This document shows, one piece after another, positions 27,101 to 42,100 of a stretch of DNA of 64,000 nt. The position numbers and the translations under genes were made by a program. Location of the stretch: assembly GCA_013398295.1 (NCBI GenBank), contig VZSF01001148.1, positions 186,017-250,016 on the forward strand. The letters are read 5' to 3'. Below the pieces are notes generated by a model. The model saw only the letters and a list, made by a program, of their open reading frames with translations, ran no database searches and was not told the DNA's origin. Each line of letters begins with the position of its first letter. Position 1 is the stretch's first letter. Source of the stretch: Chionis minor. Lineage: Eukaryota; Chordata; Aves; Charadriiformes; Chionididae.

Positions 27101-30100
27101 TCTAGATATTTTCACTGCATGCTTCAAGATAACAGGTGTATTTTCTGAGACTAAATCAGGCAAAAAATGGAAAGATCCTGAAGACATCAACCTCTCAAAT
27201 TTTTATAGGCAACACATTTTAGCCAGAAAGAGTAATGAAAGCATCACTATGGCATAAATATATGTACTTTTACTTATACACTTTCACAATCTGAATGGTG
27301 CCCCCATATGCCTTACTAGAGAACTGGACCCATCTCAGAGATGCCATGTTTAACCAAAACATTTTACTCCCCTGCCATATTCACATCATCCCCTAGTAAA
27401 AGAACTGGAAATCAACATAAGACTTAAGAACAGCAAGGTTAAGACATGCGGTACAATGGTCTTCTCAGAAACGACTTTGCAGTTCTACAGAGTCTCCAAA
27501 AGGAGAGTATACAGAAAGGATAGACAAGATTCTACTGCTGATACCAATTCATTTACAACAGCAAATCATGGTTAGGCAACTTAGAAACCCAACTGAAAAG
27601 AAAAACCATGGGAGGCTGAACAATACAAAGCCATTAAGAGGTTTGGCTAATCTGTTTTTTGCAGCTATTTACTCTTTAACGTAGAATCATAGGATAAGTC
27701 AGGCCAGTAGAGAGCCAGGAGGTCTCTAGTTCAACTTCTTGCTCCAATCAGGGTCAGCAAACCAGGCTACTCAGGGTTTTGCCGAGTCAAATCCTGAAAA
27801 CTTTCAAGGACAAAGACTGCACAATCTCTCTGTACAGCCTCCACCACATAGCTGTCCATACGGTGAAATAAATTTTCATTGTGGTGTTGGGTTTTTTGGT
27901 GGTTTCCCCCCCTTTTTACCCAGTTGCAGACTCTCGTTTCAAGTTTTGTCCATACATACCCTGCTTTGACTGCATGTGCTTCAGAGTAAACCTTCATTTC
28001 TGGTATAACTGGAAGCTCAGCTTTTGTGAGGGCACTTGCAGAAACAATTGAAGTTTCATTTTCTGTTTTAGTACCCTATTGGCAAAAATAAAGAAGCTTT
28101 AAACTTTGCATTCAAAAGTATTTAGGCTTTCAAGTGTGTAAGTAATTTCCCTTACCCAACCCAAGACTTCTTATTTAAAGTATAATCTTTCAGGAACAGT
28201 AGTTTGGATCATTGAGACAGAAGCAATTATTTAGGAGGAATACTTTAACAGGTTTCTGTGTCTTACTAATACTTTATCAGTTGTTATAAGTCAGTTCACA
28301 ACAAACCAGCAGTGCAGGTGGAATCTCAAGAAGGCTGCTAGCAACGAAGATTTTACTAAAAGCCAGAACAAAACCCAATTCCTCTGCAGATATCCTGCCC
28401 ATATGCTTCATGAACAGCAGTCAGCTAAACAACTGCTCAGAAGGAAGGCAGGCGTAAGTCATCATTACAGTTTGAATTCTCACAGCAGCAAAAAGCTTTG
28501 TGATAATTTTGTATTATGAACAATACATTCTTCTCAAAGATCCTCCAGAGAAATAGAATCCGATAATGCATTATATGGTAAGCATTGCATTCAGAAATTA
28601 GGCCAAAATATTTACTATCTTCAGAACCCCCAATCAGTCTAACACAAGGAGCCCAGATCACCCTAAGGGAACACTTCGCCAAATAGCCGAATTCAAATTC
28701 TGCATTGTATAACAAATCTAGCCTGATACTATCTGGAGCCCCTTTGGTCACAACATCTTGAACAAAGTTAAAGAATCAAAAGAACCTCCTACACTTACGG
28801 TTGTACAACATTATCTCATTTTTTGAAGTGGTGCTGATGTTTTAGACAAGCAGTTGATTCCCTTACGCAGGGAAGATTAAAAAAATAGATTCATCTTCAA
28901 TAGAGCTGCTATGACAAACTTGTCTTTTAGACATTCATTTCTTCTATTGAAAGAGCTGCTAATCAGTCTGTCAGAAATAGCAGCAGCCAAAAAAAACCCC
29001 ACTTAATTTTCAAGAATATTTTTCAGTTGCAAATAACCCATGAACCACAGTAGAACCCAATACATAATGAAAAGAAAGGATTGGTACATGTGTCTTGTTT
29101 CAAGAGTTTTTAATCTTCCATGTAGTGAAAAATTATGGGTGTCATGCTTCAGTGTTGTCATTCAAATTCTAATTTATCAATAAGGCAAGTTTACTGCATG
29201 ACAATAAGGCACATTGTGGAAAACAATCAGAAGTTCTCCAGGTCTTTATAAAGGTGTCTTGAAGTACTGCATGCTTTACCGTAGCCTGTACTGAATTTTC
29301 CTATTTTAAATGAAAGCAGTACGTTAACACTGTCCAAATGATTACAATTGAATGCTGTTCTTCCAAAGCAACCTCAGGAGCATAGAAATTTGTTTAGCTT
29401 TAAAGTTGGAATTATTTTGCTCACAGAGTTTAAAAAGATTTTTCCTCCTCTTACTTGTGGGATACCCAAAGAAGATGAAGCTTTGCACTGCTGATAACAA
29501 TTAAATTAGAATTCTTAGTTAGCAGTATGTTCTGTGTTAAGTATTAAGAAATTCAGCTCAGTTTGCTCCAAAATGATACATTAAAAAGTTACATGGGTAC
29601 ACAGCTGAAGTATGTAAAGAATTTAAAAATAGTATGCACTTAACATTTGTAGTATCTTCAAACAGCAGCAAGATTCTTTACAGGCCTCAACTTTCTATGT
29701 GCTAAAGGAGCAATCAGAACTTAGGTCCTGCCTCAGCCTCCTGGCAGGTTCTTGCTAGTTCCCCGTTTCACCCAGAAGGGACCAATAATTAGCCCAAAAT
29801 ACCAGTCCAAGACTTCTGGGCAAAATAGTGATACTGATTTTTAGCTCAATGATCTTAGAACAACATCTGATAGCAGCCTAAAAATGTTTCTCGGGAAAAG
29901 AAAAAAAACCCCTACATTTGAATGGCCAACAATGAGAGGCTGGGGCTGCAAAGCATAAGTAGAATCCCTCCTTTCTTTGTTCTCTGGCATCAGTTTTGGA
30001 GACATGATCTTCTGACCTCCTAACTATGGTTTCCAGTGGTGGGGACTGCAAACACACGCAGAGCGTAATCAAAGTCACAGTTAATTGTTTTGGGTTTTTT

Positions 30101-33100
30101 TCAGGAAAAGATGAAGGCTATAAGAGCCACTGATTTTCCTAACTTCACTTTGTTCTTTTAGTTCTTTCCTGAGCTCTTCCAAATTTTACATTTCTTTTGA
30201 AGTGGTGCTATAAATAAATACCACTCAGTCACTCTGAATGACAGTCAGTCAGTCTTCCCACTTCCTTCTATCAAAAGGCACATTAACCAGAGCTGTAGCC
30301 CTCTGCCTCAGCAAACCCAGTAGGATCAAAGTCCTTTTCCAAGTTGTAGGAACACAGTCTAAACTCATAAACTATTAAGTCCTGGGGATCAAAATCGATT
30401 TGTCTTCTCGACTAAAAGTGTGTCCGATTAAAAAGCTGCAACAATCTAAGTAAAGCTTCTGTGTTGATCCCTCTTCCAAACAGATGTATGGTTCCTTACC
30501 TAGCTGATAAACAAAGTATTTCCACTTCAACTTTTTTCAAAATGATCATGACATATTTCAAGTATTTCCTACATTTTTTTTTTTCCCCCATATGCACAAA
30601 GAGATACTGGAAAGATCGAACTGTTAACAGCTTTGAAAAGAATCAAGAGGAACAAATCTGACACAGTAGTTCAAAAACATTAATACCAAGTTGTGCAGCT
30701 CTAAGATTTACACAACTCTGACAACTAGTAACATTTTAAGAGGAGAATTCTTCAAAATTCCAGATTTCTGATAAAGAATTAATCTTCTCAATTACAACTA
30801 GCTTTAAACAGACAAATGACAGGCTTTTTCCTCATTCGAAGGAAAATCATGTTCAAAGAATTAGATGAAAGATGAACAAAAAACTCCTCGTGAACGAAAC
30901 ATTATACAGGTCTCATTCTTCTTGCCAAAATCAGAAGTCATTTAACATATACTTTTTTAACAAGTCCCCTTTTCAACACAATTAACTACTGGGAAGAACC
31001 AGGACCCTACAAAATAAAGGGTAAGGTATCCCAGCAAGAAGGGTAAGGTTCCTACTACTGAAACAGGCCTGGTACTCTAAAGAAAGATCCGAAATCTTTA
31101 TCTGGGCTTGTTAGAAAAATCAAGTCAAACTCTCTGTAGAGGACAGCAAAGCATATATAGCAATCGCACAATGCTGAATGTGCAAAGCTCTTCACAGTCA
31201 GCTCATTTAAGTAATCATTAGAATTAATTCTTCCTAATAGTCATAGATCCTCTGTCCTATGGAGACTGTTCTTACATGGACAGTGAGGTAGGGATGAAAA
31301 GCAAGGTAAGGAGAGAGAGCACACAAAACTAGTTCCAACTCCTAAACCCCGCCTTTTCAAGCCCCACCATAAAGTTAGAGCTGAGGAACAGAGTAAAGGA
31401 GAGCTCAAATCCAATCCTGCCTGCGTACAAGTCTCAAAAATCACCTCCACCTGTGTTGTTATTCTGATAAAATACTCAAACAGATGCTATCAGAGACACA
31501 TCCGTATCTCCAATATGGGTATTTGAAACATCTCCGATATTGCATTGAGTTGCATATTATAGCAAAGATCAGTTACTTTGCTATTTACAAAAATAAAACT
31601 AACCCAGTTGGTGTCTGATACAAACAAATCTGCATCTACAGAAACAATTCCCAGAGTAGGCAAGTTTGTCTCCACTTTCTCTGAGCAAAATAAAATTTTA
31701 CATCTTAAATGGCAAAAGAGAATGCACTATCACATACGCAACATGAGAAAGGTATTTTTGTAATACAAGGAAAACAGTACAGTTTAGGCCAACAAAAATA
31801 TCAGCAGGTTTGGGGTTTTTTTTCAGAATACACCACTGAATATAAGAAAGAGTACTGTATAGTAAAATTAAGATGTTATATAAAATTTGTGCTCAGGACA
31901 GCATTTATAGCATTTATATACTCACTGCTCCAGAAAGCTGCAACCTTAATTTGTGTTTCCAACTAGGTTTTTCAACTGGGTGACACTCAAGGTCCCAGAA
32001 CTGGGAGTAATCCCCTTTATCTCTAGGTAAAAAGATTACAGCAACCTACCAAAACAAGAGAAAAATTTTGCAGAAGCTTCTTAGAATAATCTAGTCTTCA
32101 CAATTTTACTTACACAAAGTTACAGTTAAGCTGGCACAAAATTTACACACTACAGAACATACATTCCACACACAGGCAATCTTGCACAAAATAATACAGA
32201 TCAGCCTCCTTTGCCCACAAGAGAGAGAATTCTGAGGAAATAGGTTGTGCAAGGGATCTCGAACAAAATTTGAGTTCAGCTAATCTGCTTTAAGCAAAGT
32301 CAGCAAGTGCTTGCACAGTTATTTCTACTAGTAAAATGGAGGGGAATGTGCCCAGGAGGGGAAATACACACAGCTGAAAGACAGTGATACCTTCCTTCAT
32401 CTGTCAGCCACACTGTGAACAACTGTACTCCTCTAGCTCCAAGTCTGTAAGCACACTGTGCTACAATTACCAGAAGGCCTGAAATTTAAACCAACCTGCA
32501 GGCTAGGCATTTGATCATACTTTAAGGTCACCTATGTAACAAAGGCTTGTCTCTGTATAGTGCTGTACCACATTAATTCAAGAGTAAACTTGCATTGTTT
32601 TCAGAGTTGAGGTTGGGGAAAGAAGGAAAAGGAAGCAGCAGATTAGAATAGATCACTACAACTACATCTAATTAGACAAATATTGTCATACCCACTGCAA
32701 AAAAACCCAGCAAATCATGATAGCACTGTACCTTATCAGCTCCAGCCAACAGTCTGACATGCCAATAACATAAGTGTTATTCAAATAGGGCTGAACTAGG
32801 ATTGCTAACGCAAAGACAATTGTTTAAATTCAAGTAACGGTTTTCAGTATCATGAAATAACTATGGAACTGGACTGGAGTTTTTTATGTCTTGTAAATAG
32901 ATTACAAATTGCATCATCATAGAAATAATGTAGTTAAGGAATGTCATAATAATCCATAATGATTAAAAGACAGGTATTCATGAAGACGTACAGATAGAAT
33001 TGAAGTAGCATTGAGGGAGGTGGTGAGGGACAAAGCCCCATAGAAACCCATTCAGTATGTCCTCAGATGTGCTTTATAATTGTGGTTATGAAACCCTCTA

Positions 33101-36100
33101 CTGGCCAGGAGATAACATTGTAAGTCAAATGAAATCAACTTTAGGAACAAACAACTGTTCTTGAACAAGTATGACAAGACTGCTTCTAAGGAAGGGAAAC
33201 CGATTCTCACACCAGTTTCATAAGAACTCAGTATTATTTGTGATTTTCTTGTGGATTTTTACAAAACAGTTTTCTGTCCTAGAATAATTGATCTTTAAAA
33301 AAGAAGAAAACCCACAAAACACAAAGACCAACCATGTCCAAGTCAAACTACAGATTGCATGAATTATTAGAATCAACTCAGCTGATGTTATAACAGCTGT
33401 GGTAAGCAGATATTGACTCCTCAATACACCCCAGAATTCAATTTTGGAATGCCAACTTTTTATCATTGTTGGATAAAGTATGAGCAGCTTCAAAAATTCA
33501 ACTGTTATTTAAGATAATTTCTCATGTAAGATCCTATTTTACAATTGAGATACACTAATATGCTTGAAATATTTATAAATGTCAGTTTACCTTGTCTTCT
33601 CCATAGGCTTCAAGAGTACCAGAAATACGGGAACATCTGAAAGCGGAGTAAGTAACCCTATAAACACAACCAGTTCCATCCACATCCTGAAAATAGAAGT
33701 TGCAAGTCAGATTCAGAAGGGAAAGTTAAAAAAACCCACCACCACACACAACCTCCACACCCTCAATACACCCCACCACACACCACCCTTGCAAAGGACT
33801 GAAGAAGATACACCCAATCAAGCTGCTTTCAAGCAAACAAAATAATAATATTGACTCCCTAAAAGCAAGTGAATAAAGACAAAAACCACCACAACATTTA
33901 TGCAGTCACCATGACTACTGACTTCCAGTTTAGAGGTGGTGCACTGGCTAGAACATGGCATACTCGGTCTTTGGGCTACATACCCAATTTTCATCATTTC
34001 ACAACAGACCATAACAATTCTACCATAAAATTAAAGTGACCCTTACAGCATGTCAGACTATCAAAAAATAGAGAAGCATTTATAAATATCAATAGCACAG
34101 CTACATTAATTGCACAGGCAACAGCAGTGTAATTCAAATATCCTTGACCTAGCTTAAATTATCTACAGAGATACCAAGTACAGCACAATTCCAGAAGCAC
34201 AAGTCTCAAAACAAATCTAGCATTCTGGAGCCAAAGGGACACATATCTTTCATACATGCACGACTACTTAACGCAATCTGGATGATGATACTGGGTGCGT
34301 ACAAGCGAAATCTGTACGCCAGTAAGTGAACAAGAAACTGTCCCACAGTTCTGGGGGACAGAATTCACACTCAGAGAGTACATTAGAGATGAAAAAAGGG
34401 AGTAAAACATTTCACTAATATGGACAGAGGGAAAATGAAACTTTGTAATTGAGTTCATGCTCAAATATGTATTCTTTCTTGAGAGGATGGAAGGAGAAAG
34501 AGAGAGCAGCAGGAACAGAAAAGGGAAGAAACCCAAGAGATTATTGTAAAAACTATCAACGCAAGCATTCACTCACCTTAACATAGGGTGGTGCAAAAGA
34601 TGACAAATACCACTTCACATTTTCATCCCCTTTATTCTCCATTTCCAGGTAACTCTCTACAAGAGAAATACCAGACTAATACATTAAATGTCTCTGTTCA
34701 GGTATCTTTAGTGGAAACAGTTTAACAGAAACTATGTTTCAAGACACACAGAAGTTTAGTGGAAACAGTTCTCATGATGCCAGCTCCAAGTACAGACTCA
34801 AACAAAGCACAGTCAAAATTCTTTAAAGCTTATACAAAAGAAATTGGGAAGTGAAGTGCTCTAGCGAAGAATCATGTTGAGGATGTTTACAAGAAACAAA
34901 GTGAGACCTAAATCTCACCTTTGATAACTCTAAAACAATAATAGATAATCCTCTAAAAGAAACCTGAAGCATATCAAAGAATACTATGTAAATGCATTAC
35001 TGGTAGAAGGAAATTACCTTCTTATAAATCCTGAACATGACAAATAGCAGAGAGAGCTAAGTGACCACCAGCAGTCTCAGTTTATCGCATTCAGATTTTT
35101 GGCAGATACCTTTATATACCAGTATACAAAAAAAATACCAAAAAGCCCCACAAGATGCCCAGCTCCCTCCCAAGGTATTATTTGACTGTTCAGGGAAAAA
35201 CACTGACAGCATTCTAGTTTGGGACCAAATAAAGTTCTATCAAATACAATCTGTTCTCATCCTAGTATGTATTTGTTACTTGGCATACACACATATATTA
35301 TCTGTGTGTATATACATATATATATACACACATACATGAAACCTCAATAAAAAGCTTCTGCTTGGCTTCCAGAAAGGATAACAACTACTGATATTATCAT
35401 AAAACCCCAATTTTGACAGTATCAATAAGCACATTTCACACCTTGAAATGTGCCTCTTGCCAAGATAAACAGGACATTTGTAACATCACCTCAGTCCAGA
35501 GTAGCACTTCAGGAAGTTTAGCTACATATATACTATATTTATAAAAATAGGAAAGGAGTATTACATCATATTCCTTTTTCTTAAGTGTAGTAAAAAAACC
35601 CAGATATAATTCATAAAGCTTGAAAATTCTAAAGTCTGTTAAATAAAAATGTAGTGTGAGTGAATCATTACCAAGAAAACCCCACATCCTCAATAATGAG
35701 AAAACTAATCCCTACCAAAACATCTGGTATCTAGATTACAGAATGACAGCTTCATATTGTAATTTGGAAAATTTTAAGCATTACTGTAATTAAAAGCACA
35801 GACTGAGGCTGCAAGACTCTATTCTCAACAGTGTTCTCAATTATTAAATACAAGACAAGGATAGGCAGGCTCATAGCTGACATTCCTATCATCTTAAGGA
35901 AGAACATTTATTTCTCTGCTACATGCAGACAGATTTCTCTCACGTTTTAGGGACACATATACAGACAAGGAGAACGGGTCTACTGCAGAAATACATTGAC
36001 TCAAAAGAGCTTCAACAAAACGCAGTAGCCTCGTAGTGCCCTCTTTGCCCAGGCACAGTATGATTGCATTCATCATAGCTGCTTTAAAAATTAGCAGTTT

Positions 36101-39100
36101 ACCTGTCCGTATGCAAGCCTATCTGTGGGGAAAAAAGTGTAGCTATACTGTGTAAGGAGAATTAGAAAAAAGACAGACTTCCAAAGAGTACCATCATAAG
36201 GAGTAACATTTCAAACGAAGATCAGAAGAGGGAAACAGGTCAATCCCACTTACCAGACTTAAAGAACAAAAACAAAGTCAAGGCATTCAAGTTCCTAAAC
36301 ATGCAGCACAGTAAACAAAAACTCAGAACACAAAATACTACAGATGTTGCATTTACAAATAAGCAATATTACCTGAGCTTTGGCCAGGTCTTGTTTTGGG
36401 AAAAACAATGGTTCTGTTCTTTATTTCCATTTTTGTTAGAGGGAGCACTGAGAGAGGTTTTGCTACGTGAACAGTAGGACTTTCAGACTGTGGAGTAAAT
36501 ATATCAAGTCTTCTGGATGGAAAGTCTGATCCAGACGCATTCTGTGTGACTGCCTCTCGAATTTGCACTTTAATAAACTTTTGCACAATTTGGAGAAAAA
36601 AAGATTTAAATAGTGAATATTGATATATTAACAAGTCAAACTATTTAGCTTTATTTCCTTGAGCTGTAAGAGCTCGTGTTCAGCTTCACATTCCAACAGA
36701 CAAAGCATCTCATACATTCAGTCACCAAATCTTCTCTAACTTCAGCTCAAAGTTTAAACACTTCAGGACAAGTTTAATTTACAAAAACATGAAAATTTAC
36801 TGGAAATTTGCTCGAGACATTTTAATTCAATAGGTATAATAATTTAAACTAGTTAAATTTAATTGAAAGCTCCTACAATATTCTCTGCTCACAGACAACA
36901 GGAACAGGGCTGCTTCACTCAGAACGAGCTTAGCACTTCAGTTAATGCTAGTAAAATCTTAGCACGCTTTTTACTTAATTGGACAGATAGCAAAGAAACA
37001 GTGAATTAACTAGATTATTATCAGCTACTAGATCTCTCACAATTTGACTGGTTTTCCTACATTGTCTACTTTTGTCTTAGTAGGTTTCTTCCTTTAAATC
37101 CTGTTCTCATACTGTAGAACATAACATAGTTAAATATGCGCACAGTCTCCATTTCCTTCTCAATTCACTTTTTTCAACAACTCCCCTGTTTGTTTGGGGT
37201 TGGTTTTTTAAGGCAGTTTTCAATTCTGCATCATACTTCACCTTCCTCCATCAAGAAGGAAAGTAGACATGCTGTTTTATCCTTTCAGTATCTTTTATTT
37301 CCCTCTCCATGCATTGTTACAGTTAACCCAAAATACATACTGGTTGTAAAAATTTTTTTAAAAAAACAAACCCACAAAAACCAAAACCAAACAACCAGGT
37401 ATCTATTTCTTTGGGGAAGATTACTAAGGAGTCTTTCTGCTTTTACACTGATAAAAGAAGAAACTGTTGGCTTCATAAGTTTTATTTATATGCCTTAATT
37501 TAATCAGGGAAAAGTCTTGGATTAAAATGCATGAAGACTAAGAATCTGTTCTAGACATTCTTCATCACCGAATTTTGGCCAGAAGGTTAAGTTGACCTTA
37601 AGGGACCTCAAAAGGACCTATGGTGACTTGACCAGTAATCTCCTTTAACTTTTTTACTTTAAAATATTATATAGACTACTTTTATATATACATAGGTGTA
37701 CATATATATATTAGAAAATTATGCATAGTAAGGCAGCAGTGGGTGTACAGATGCAATTTTGTTGGCAATTCAGTCTAAGTGTTCACCTCATAGTATTTCT
37801 TCAGAGATGAATGAATTGAGAATCTCTGTTTGCAAAATAGCATCTTAACTACATTTTGGTGGAACGGGGTTGTGTTTTTTTGGTTGTTTTGGGTTTGGGT
37901 TTTTTTTGTAAGAGAACTTTATAATAAATAATGGAAGTTGACAGAACTGTTGTCTCATCCCTAAAAGGTTTTAGCAACATTGCTAGACCTTATCCAGCAA
38001 ATGAAAATAAACAATTGCAACCTCAACTCTCAAATAAGCCATGTACCTTTTGTCCATTCTCACAAAGGATATAGATTAGGCCACTCCAAGGAATTAATGA
38101 AGGCCTTGTGGCAAGTGACGGATTAGGACTCACCAGAATTACTGTACTGCTCCTGATAAAAGAAAAAAATATTAGCATATATACTCATATTAGAATGAGT
38201 ATCTACAACAGATCTCACTAGCCCTCCCCAAAAGGATGCACTTTTAAGATAACAGGTAAGTGAAGATGATCTGGAGACAATTAAACTTAAGGTAGTTAAA
38301 TATTTAAAGTATTTAAGATACCCAATATATTATCAAGATTTAGTAGCCAGAAACTTAACTAGTATTTTGAGATTCAGAAGGCCTACCGCCCCTTAAGGGC
38401 AAAACCTACATGCCCAGCTGTCTCTCTGGAATGCTTATACGCCAGTGCACGCAGCATGGGGAAGAAGGGAAGATCCCAGGAAGATCTCCCAGGAAGAATG
38501 GGAGATCTATGTGTGGTCGCAGGGCCATGATCTCATAGCATTTGCTAAGACATGGTGGGACAGCTCACATGACTGGAATGCTGTCACGGATGGCTATGTT
38601 CTCTTCAGGAAAGAGAGGCCAGCAAGGTAAGGTGGTTATTTAGAGGAAGGGACACTGAAGAGTCTAAACTCAGTCGAAGTTACAGCATCACACAGTAATT
38701 TCACCAGTAATTTACAGTGTTCCATATTCTAGAGACTTTTAAATAAAGGGAGAAAGTAAGCACTGAAGTATTTTAAAAATGAGTACAAAATCGCTGAAGT
38801 AAAGGTCACTGGTTGCACGTTATCAAAAGCACTCAAACTACACCTGAAGAATTAGCTTAATATGTCATTAGCACAGCACTTTGCATTTGAAAAGTTTAGT
38901 GTAGGGATGAGATCAGTCACCACAGGAAAGTCAGTTCCGTATTCAGTCACAATATGACCATCTTTACAAGTTTCAACTAACCAGTGTTAATGGCCTTAAA
39001 ATATTAAATGGGGATACTGATATTTCCTTAAAGAATTGTGGGTTTGTTTTTTTTTAATCCAAGCAGTTTTCAGAATCTTTTCACTCCTCGTCCTCTCTCT

Positions 39101-42100
39101 CATGTATAAGCTGCGTACGTGAGAATACGATTTACTAAGTACATACACTATCTGTTATCACAAACTATTCCACTACCTTTGCTCCTACCAGCTTGTCTGT
39201 GACATTTACAGCAAACTTTTCATGGAAATCCAACTCGCATGCGGTCACAAACCATGTGTCTCAGAAGAGTCATATTCAACCTAAAGACACTCTCAGTACT
39301 TTCATTGCTGTGGAAAGAGAGTAGAGCCTAGGGAAGAAACCAGCCTTTGGAGATTCCAACAGTCCCTGTTCCAAAAGTGCAATTCCTTTCACAGCACTGA
39401 CCAATACTCCCAACACTGAAGCACAGCAACATGCCAGAGGCTACTTTCAGTTCACCTCCACAAGAAAATCTCTTGGAATGCTACCAAACTCAGTATGGAC
39501 TCAGGACTTTATTATTCCACATTCAGGCAGGTTAGAGGTTGCCTTTAGCTCTTTCCTGGAACTTAAGGGGTTTAGTCAAGGTGAAACGGGGTGGTTTGCT
39601 TACTTTAGCATGGCAGAGTCAGTCCTTGATCTTAGGACCTTCTCTCACCATCACTAAGGTATCAGACCTTCTTCTTTCCTGGCCTAAATTAGCTCAGGAA
39701 TTTTGCCGGCTCCAGCCATGGCAGTGCAGAAGATTCTAGCTGGCTTCTGTCCTGACTCTTGGCACTGCAGGGAGGTGGTCACAAAAAGTAGAAAACCAGG
39801 CAAAGCGCAGCTTGCTGTGCTCAAGCCAGCTGTTCCCCTGGGTCTGTTTCCTACTTGCAGGCCTCTGTTCTTGATCCAGACTACTTACTAGGACTCAACA
39901 TGTGAGGTTACAGTTAGTTCTTTTCCAGTGAAGGGAACATATTTTAAAATTATGCAGTGCAGGGAAATTGCTTGCAGAAGGCCTTTGTAAGAAATCATTC
40001 CACAGACAGTCCTGAGTCTAGGGTATGAGACACTCAAGATGCACTTACTTTCACAGTTACTGGAAAGTCGTTTATTATCTCTTTTTGAAACTGTTGTTCT
40101 TGGCACTGATTGAATCTGCAAGGAGTGGCAGACATCCTAGACCTTCTAGAGAACCCTCTTTATTTTATTGTCACTAGTGATGAAAGTTCTCCAGCAATAC
40201 ATCCAAGAATTTACATGTACATAAATATGGAACTAAGTGTTTAAATGTGTCACATATTGCATAGTGATGCAGGACTGAAAAGAAAGTATCTAGTTTGGGC
40301 AAACATCTACAAAGTTAAAGCAGGTACTTAAGTAAAACTCAGAAAGCAAAACCTACTTCTGTGGAACATGAGACTTTTTTTTTTTTAAGATCAGAATAGT
40401 TTAGTAACAGGGTCTTAAAAACTTTTCTGAACTGACCTTAAAAAAATCCACAAATTCAGAAGTGGTCAGGTCTTTCAAGCATTTTATCGTGAAAGACTTT
40501 GCTGACACCTGTGAGAAGTCCCATACATACATGCAGTGATGTTATGACTACCATTCCAAAATACTGCTAGTTAAGACACAGGTGGACCTGACACTGGTTT
40601 GCCATTCTTTTCATACCTATAGGTATTGGGAAGCCAAATTTGAGTGGCAAAGAACATTTTTGTTAGAATACAAAACAACTCCTCACAATCAAGTTCTAAT
40701 GAATATCAGCACAACTGTAAAAGAAGATGCTAAGTCCCCAGAAGAGAAGCATTCTATAATAGCCAATATTTTTGGTTTTGTTTGCTTGGTGAGGGGGAGG
40801 AAGTCCTTTTTCTTTTTAAATACATAGGTCATTTTTAAACAAAACAAAAAAAAACACCCCACCACACCAGCACTGTGAAAGGAGATTTTTAAAACCTCAG
40901 TTTTGTTCAGGTCCTAGAAAATTATGCAAGAATAATAGGCACAGAACAATCATGGCCTTCAGGGACTTTGTAGATGGCAGAAGAACATTCCTATACACAG
41001 CTTTAAAAGGGTACGGTCATAAAATATAAAAGCTAGACAAAAAGACTATACCCTGTAACTAACTAAAATAGCTAGTTCCAGGTGTAGTCTAAACAAGCTA
41101 CAACAAATTCCTAAAAGCTAACTAAAACTAAAATTCCTGAACTAACTAAATTCCTCCAAAACCTCACCACACTTCCACACATAAAGGAAAAGAAACTTAC
41201 TCTGGTTCAACAACTCCATGTTGTGGGGTTATAGTAAGGCAGTGAGCTGGCCAAGAAAGCTCAAATGTCAAGGTCCTATTAGAATTGTTGAAAATTTGTA
41301 CATGTCCAGTACCCGCTGTTCCACCTGTAATACAAAAAAGCTGTAAAAAGCTAACATGTCCAAAAATTCACAGAAGTGCCCAAGATTCAGAGACGCACCA
41401 ATTAAGATAAAGCATTTTTTGCCCTATTTTTACCTTCACAATGCTTTAAAATATTTACGGTATACAGTGCATATTATATATATACACACACACAGAAAGC
41501 ACACCGTCTATTACAACTTAACCAAAACCATGTTCAACCAAGTTTATTGTTTAGATGTAACGCTACTGCAGCAAGATCATTGGCCAAGCCACATTTACAA
41601 ACACAAAATAATTACAAACATATAGTATGCAGTACAGTTATTTTAACACTAGAATGATTATTTGATTCACTTCAAAAAATACTTACTAATAGAAGGAGAT
41701 GTCAAAGTCAAGTACTCAGGTTTAACAGCCCAAGTCTGTTCAGCATCTGATTTATTCTGAACCAGATCGTCAGTTTTTACAGGTAATGTAGGACCTTGAG
41801 GTCCTTTAACAGGAAGAACATCCAAAGTGGCATTGATATGCCTTATAGAGTTCTCAAATCTGAAAATAAGATTGCATTAAGCAGAAGTAGTAATAAAAAT
41901 CACTTATGAGTAATTATAATAACCTACTCTTGGTATTTCTCAGAATTTAATACTGAAATACAGTGTTCTTTACATGCACCTTCAATTTAATGCAATTCTC
42001 TATTATTAAGAAAAAAAGAATTTAGTAGCCATATCATGAAAGAGCTTTTTCATACAAATGTTTATAAGTGGAAGGTACCATTTAGAATGGAAGATACAAA

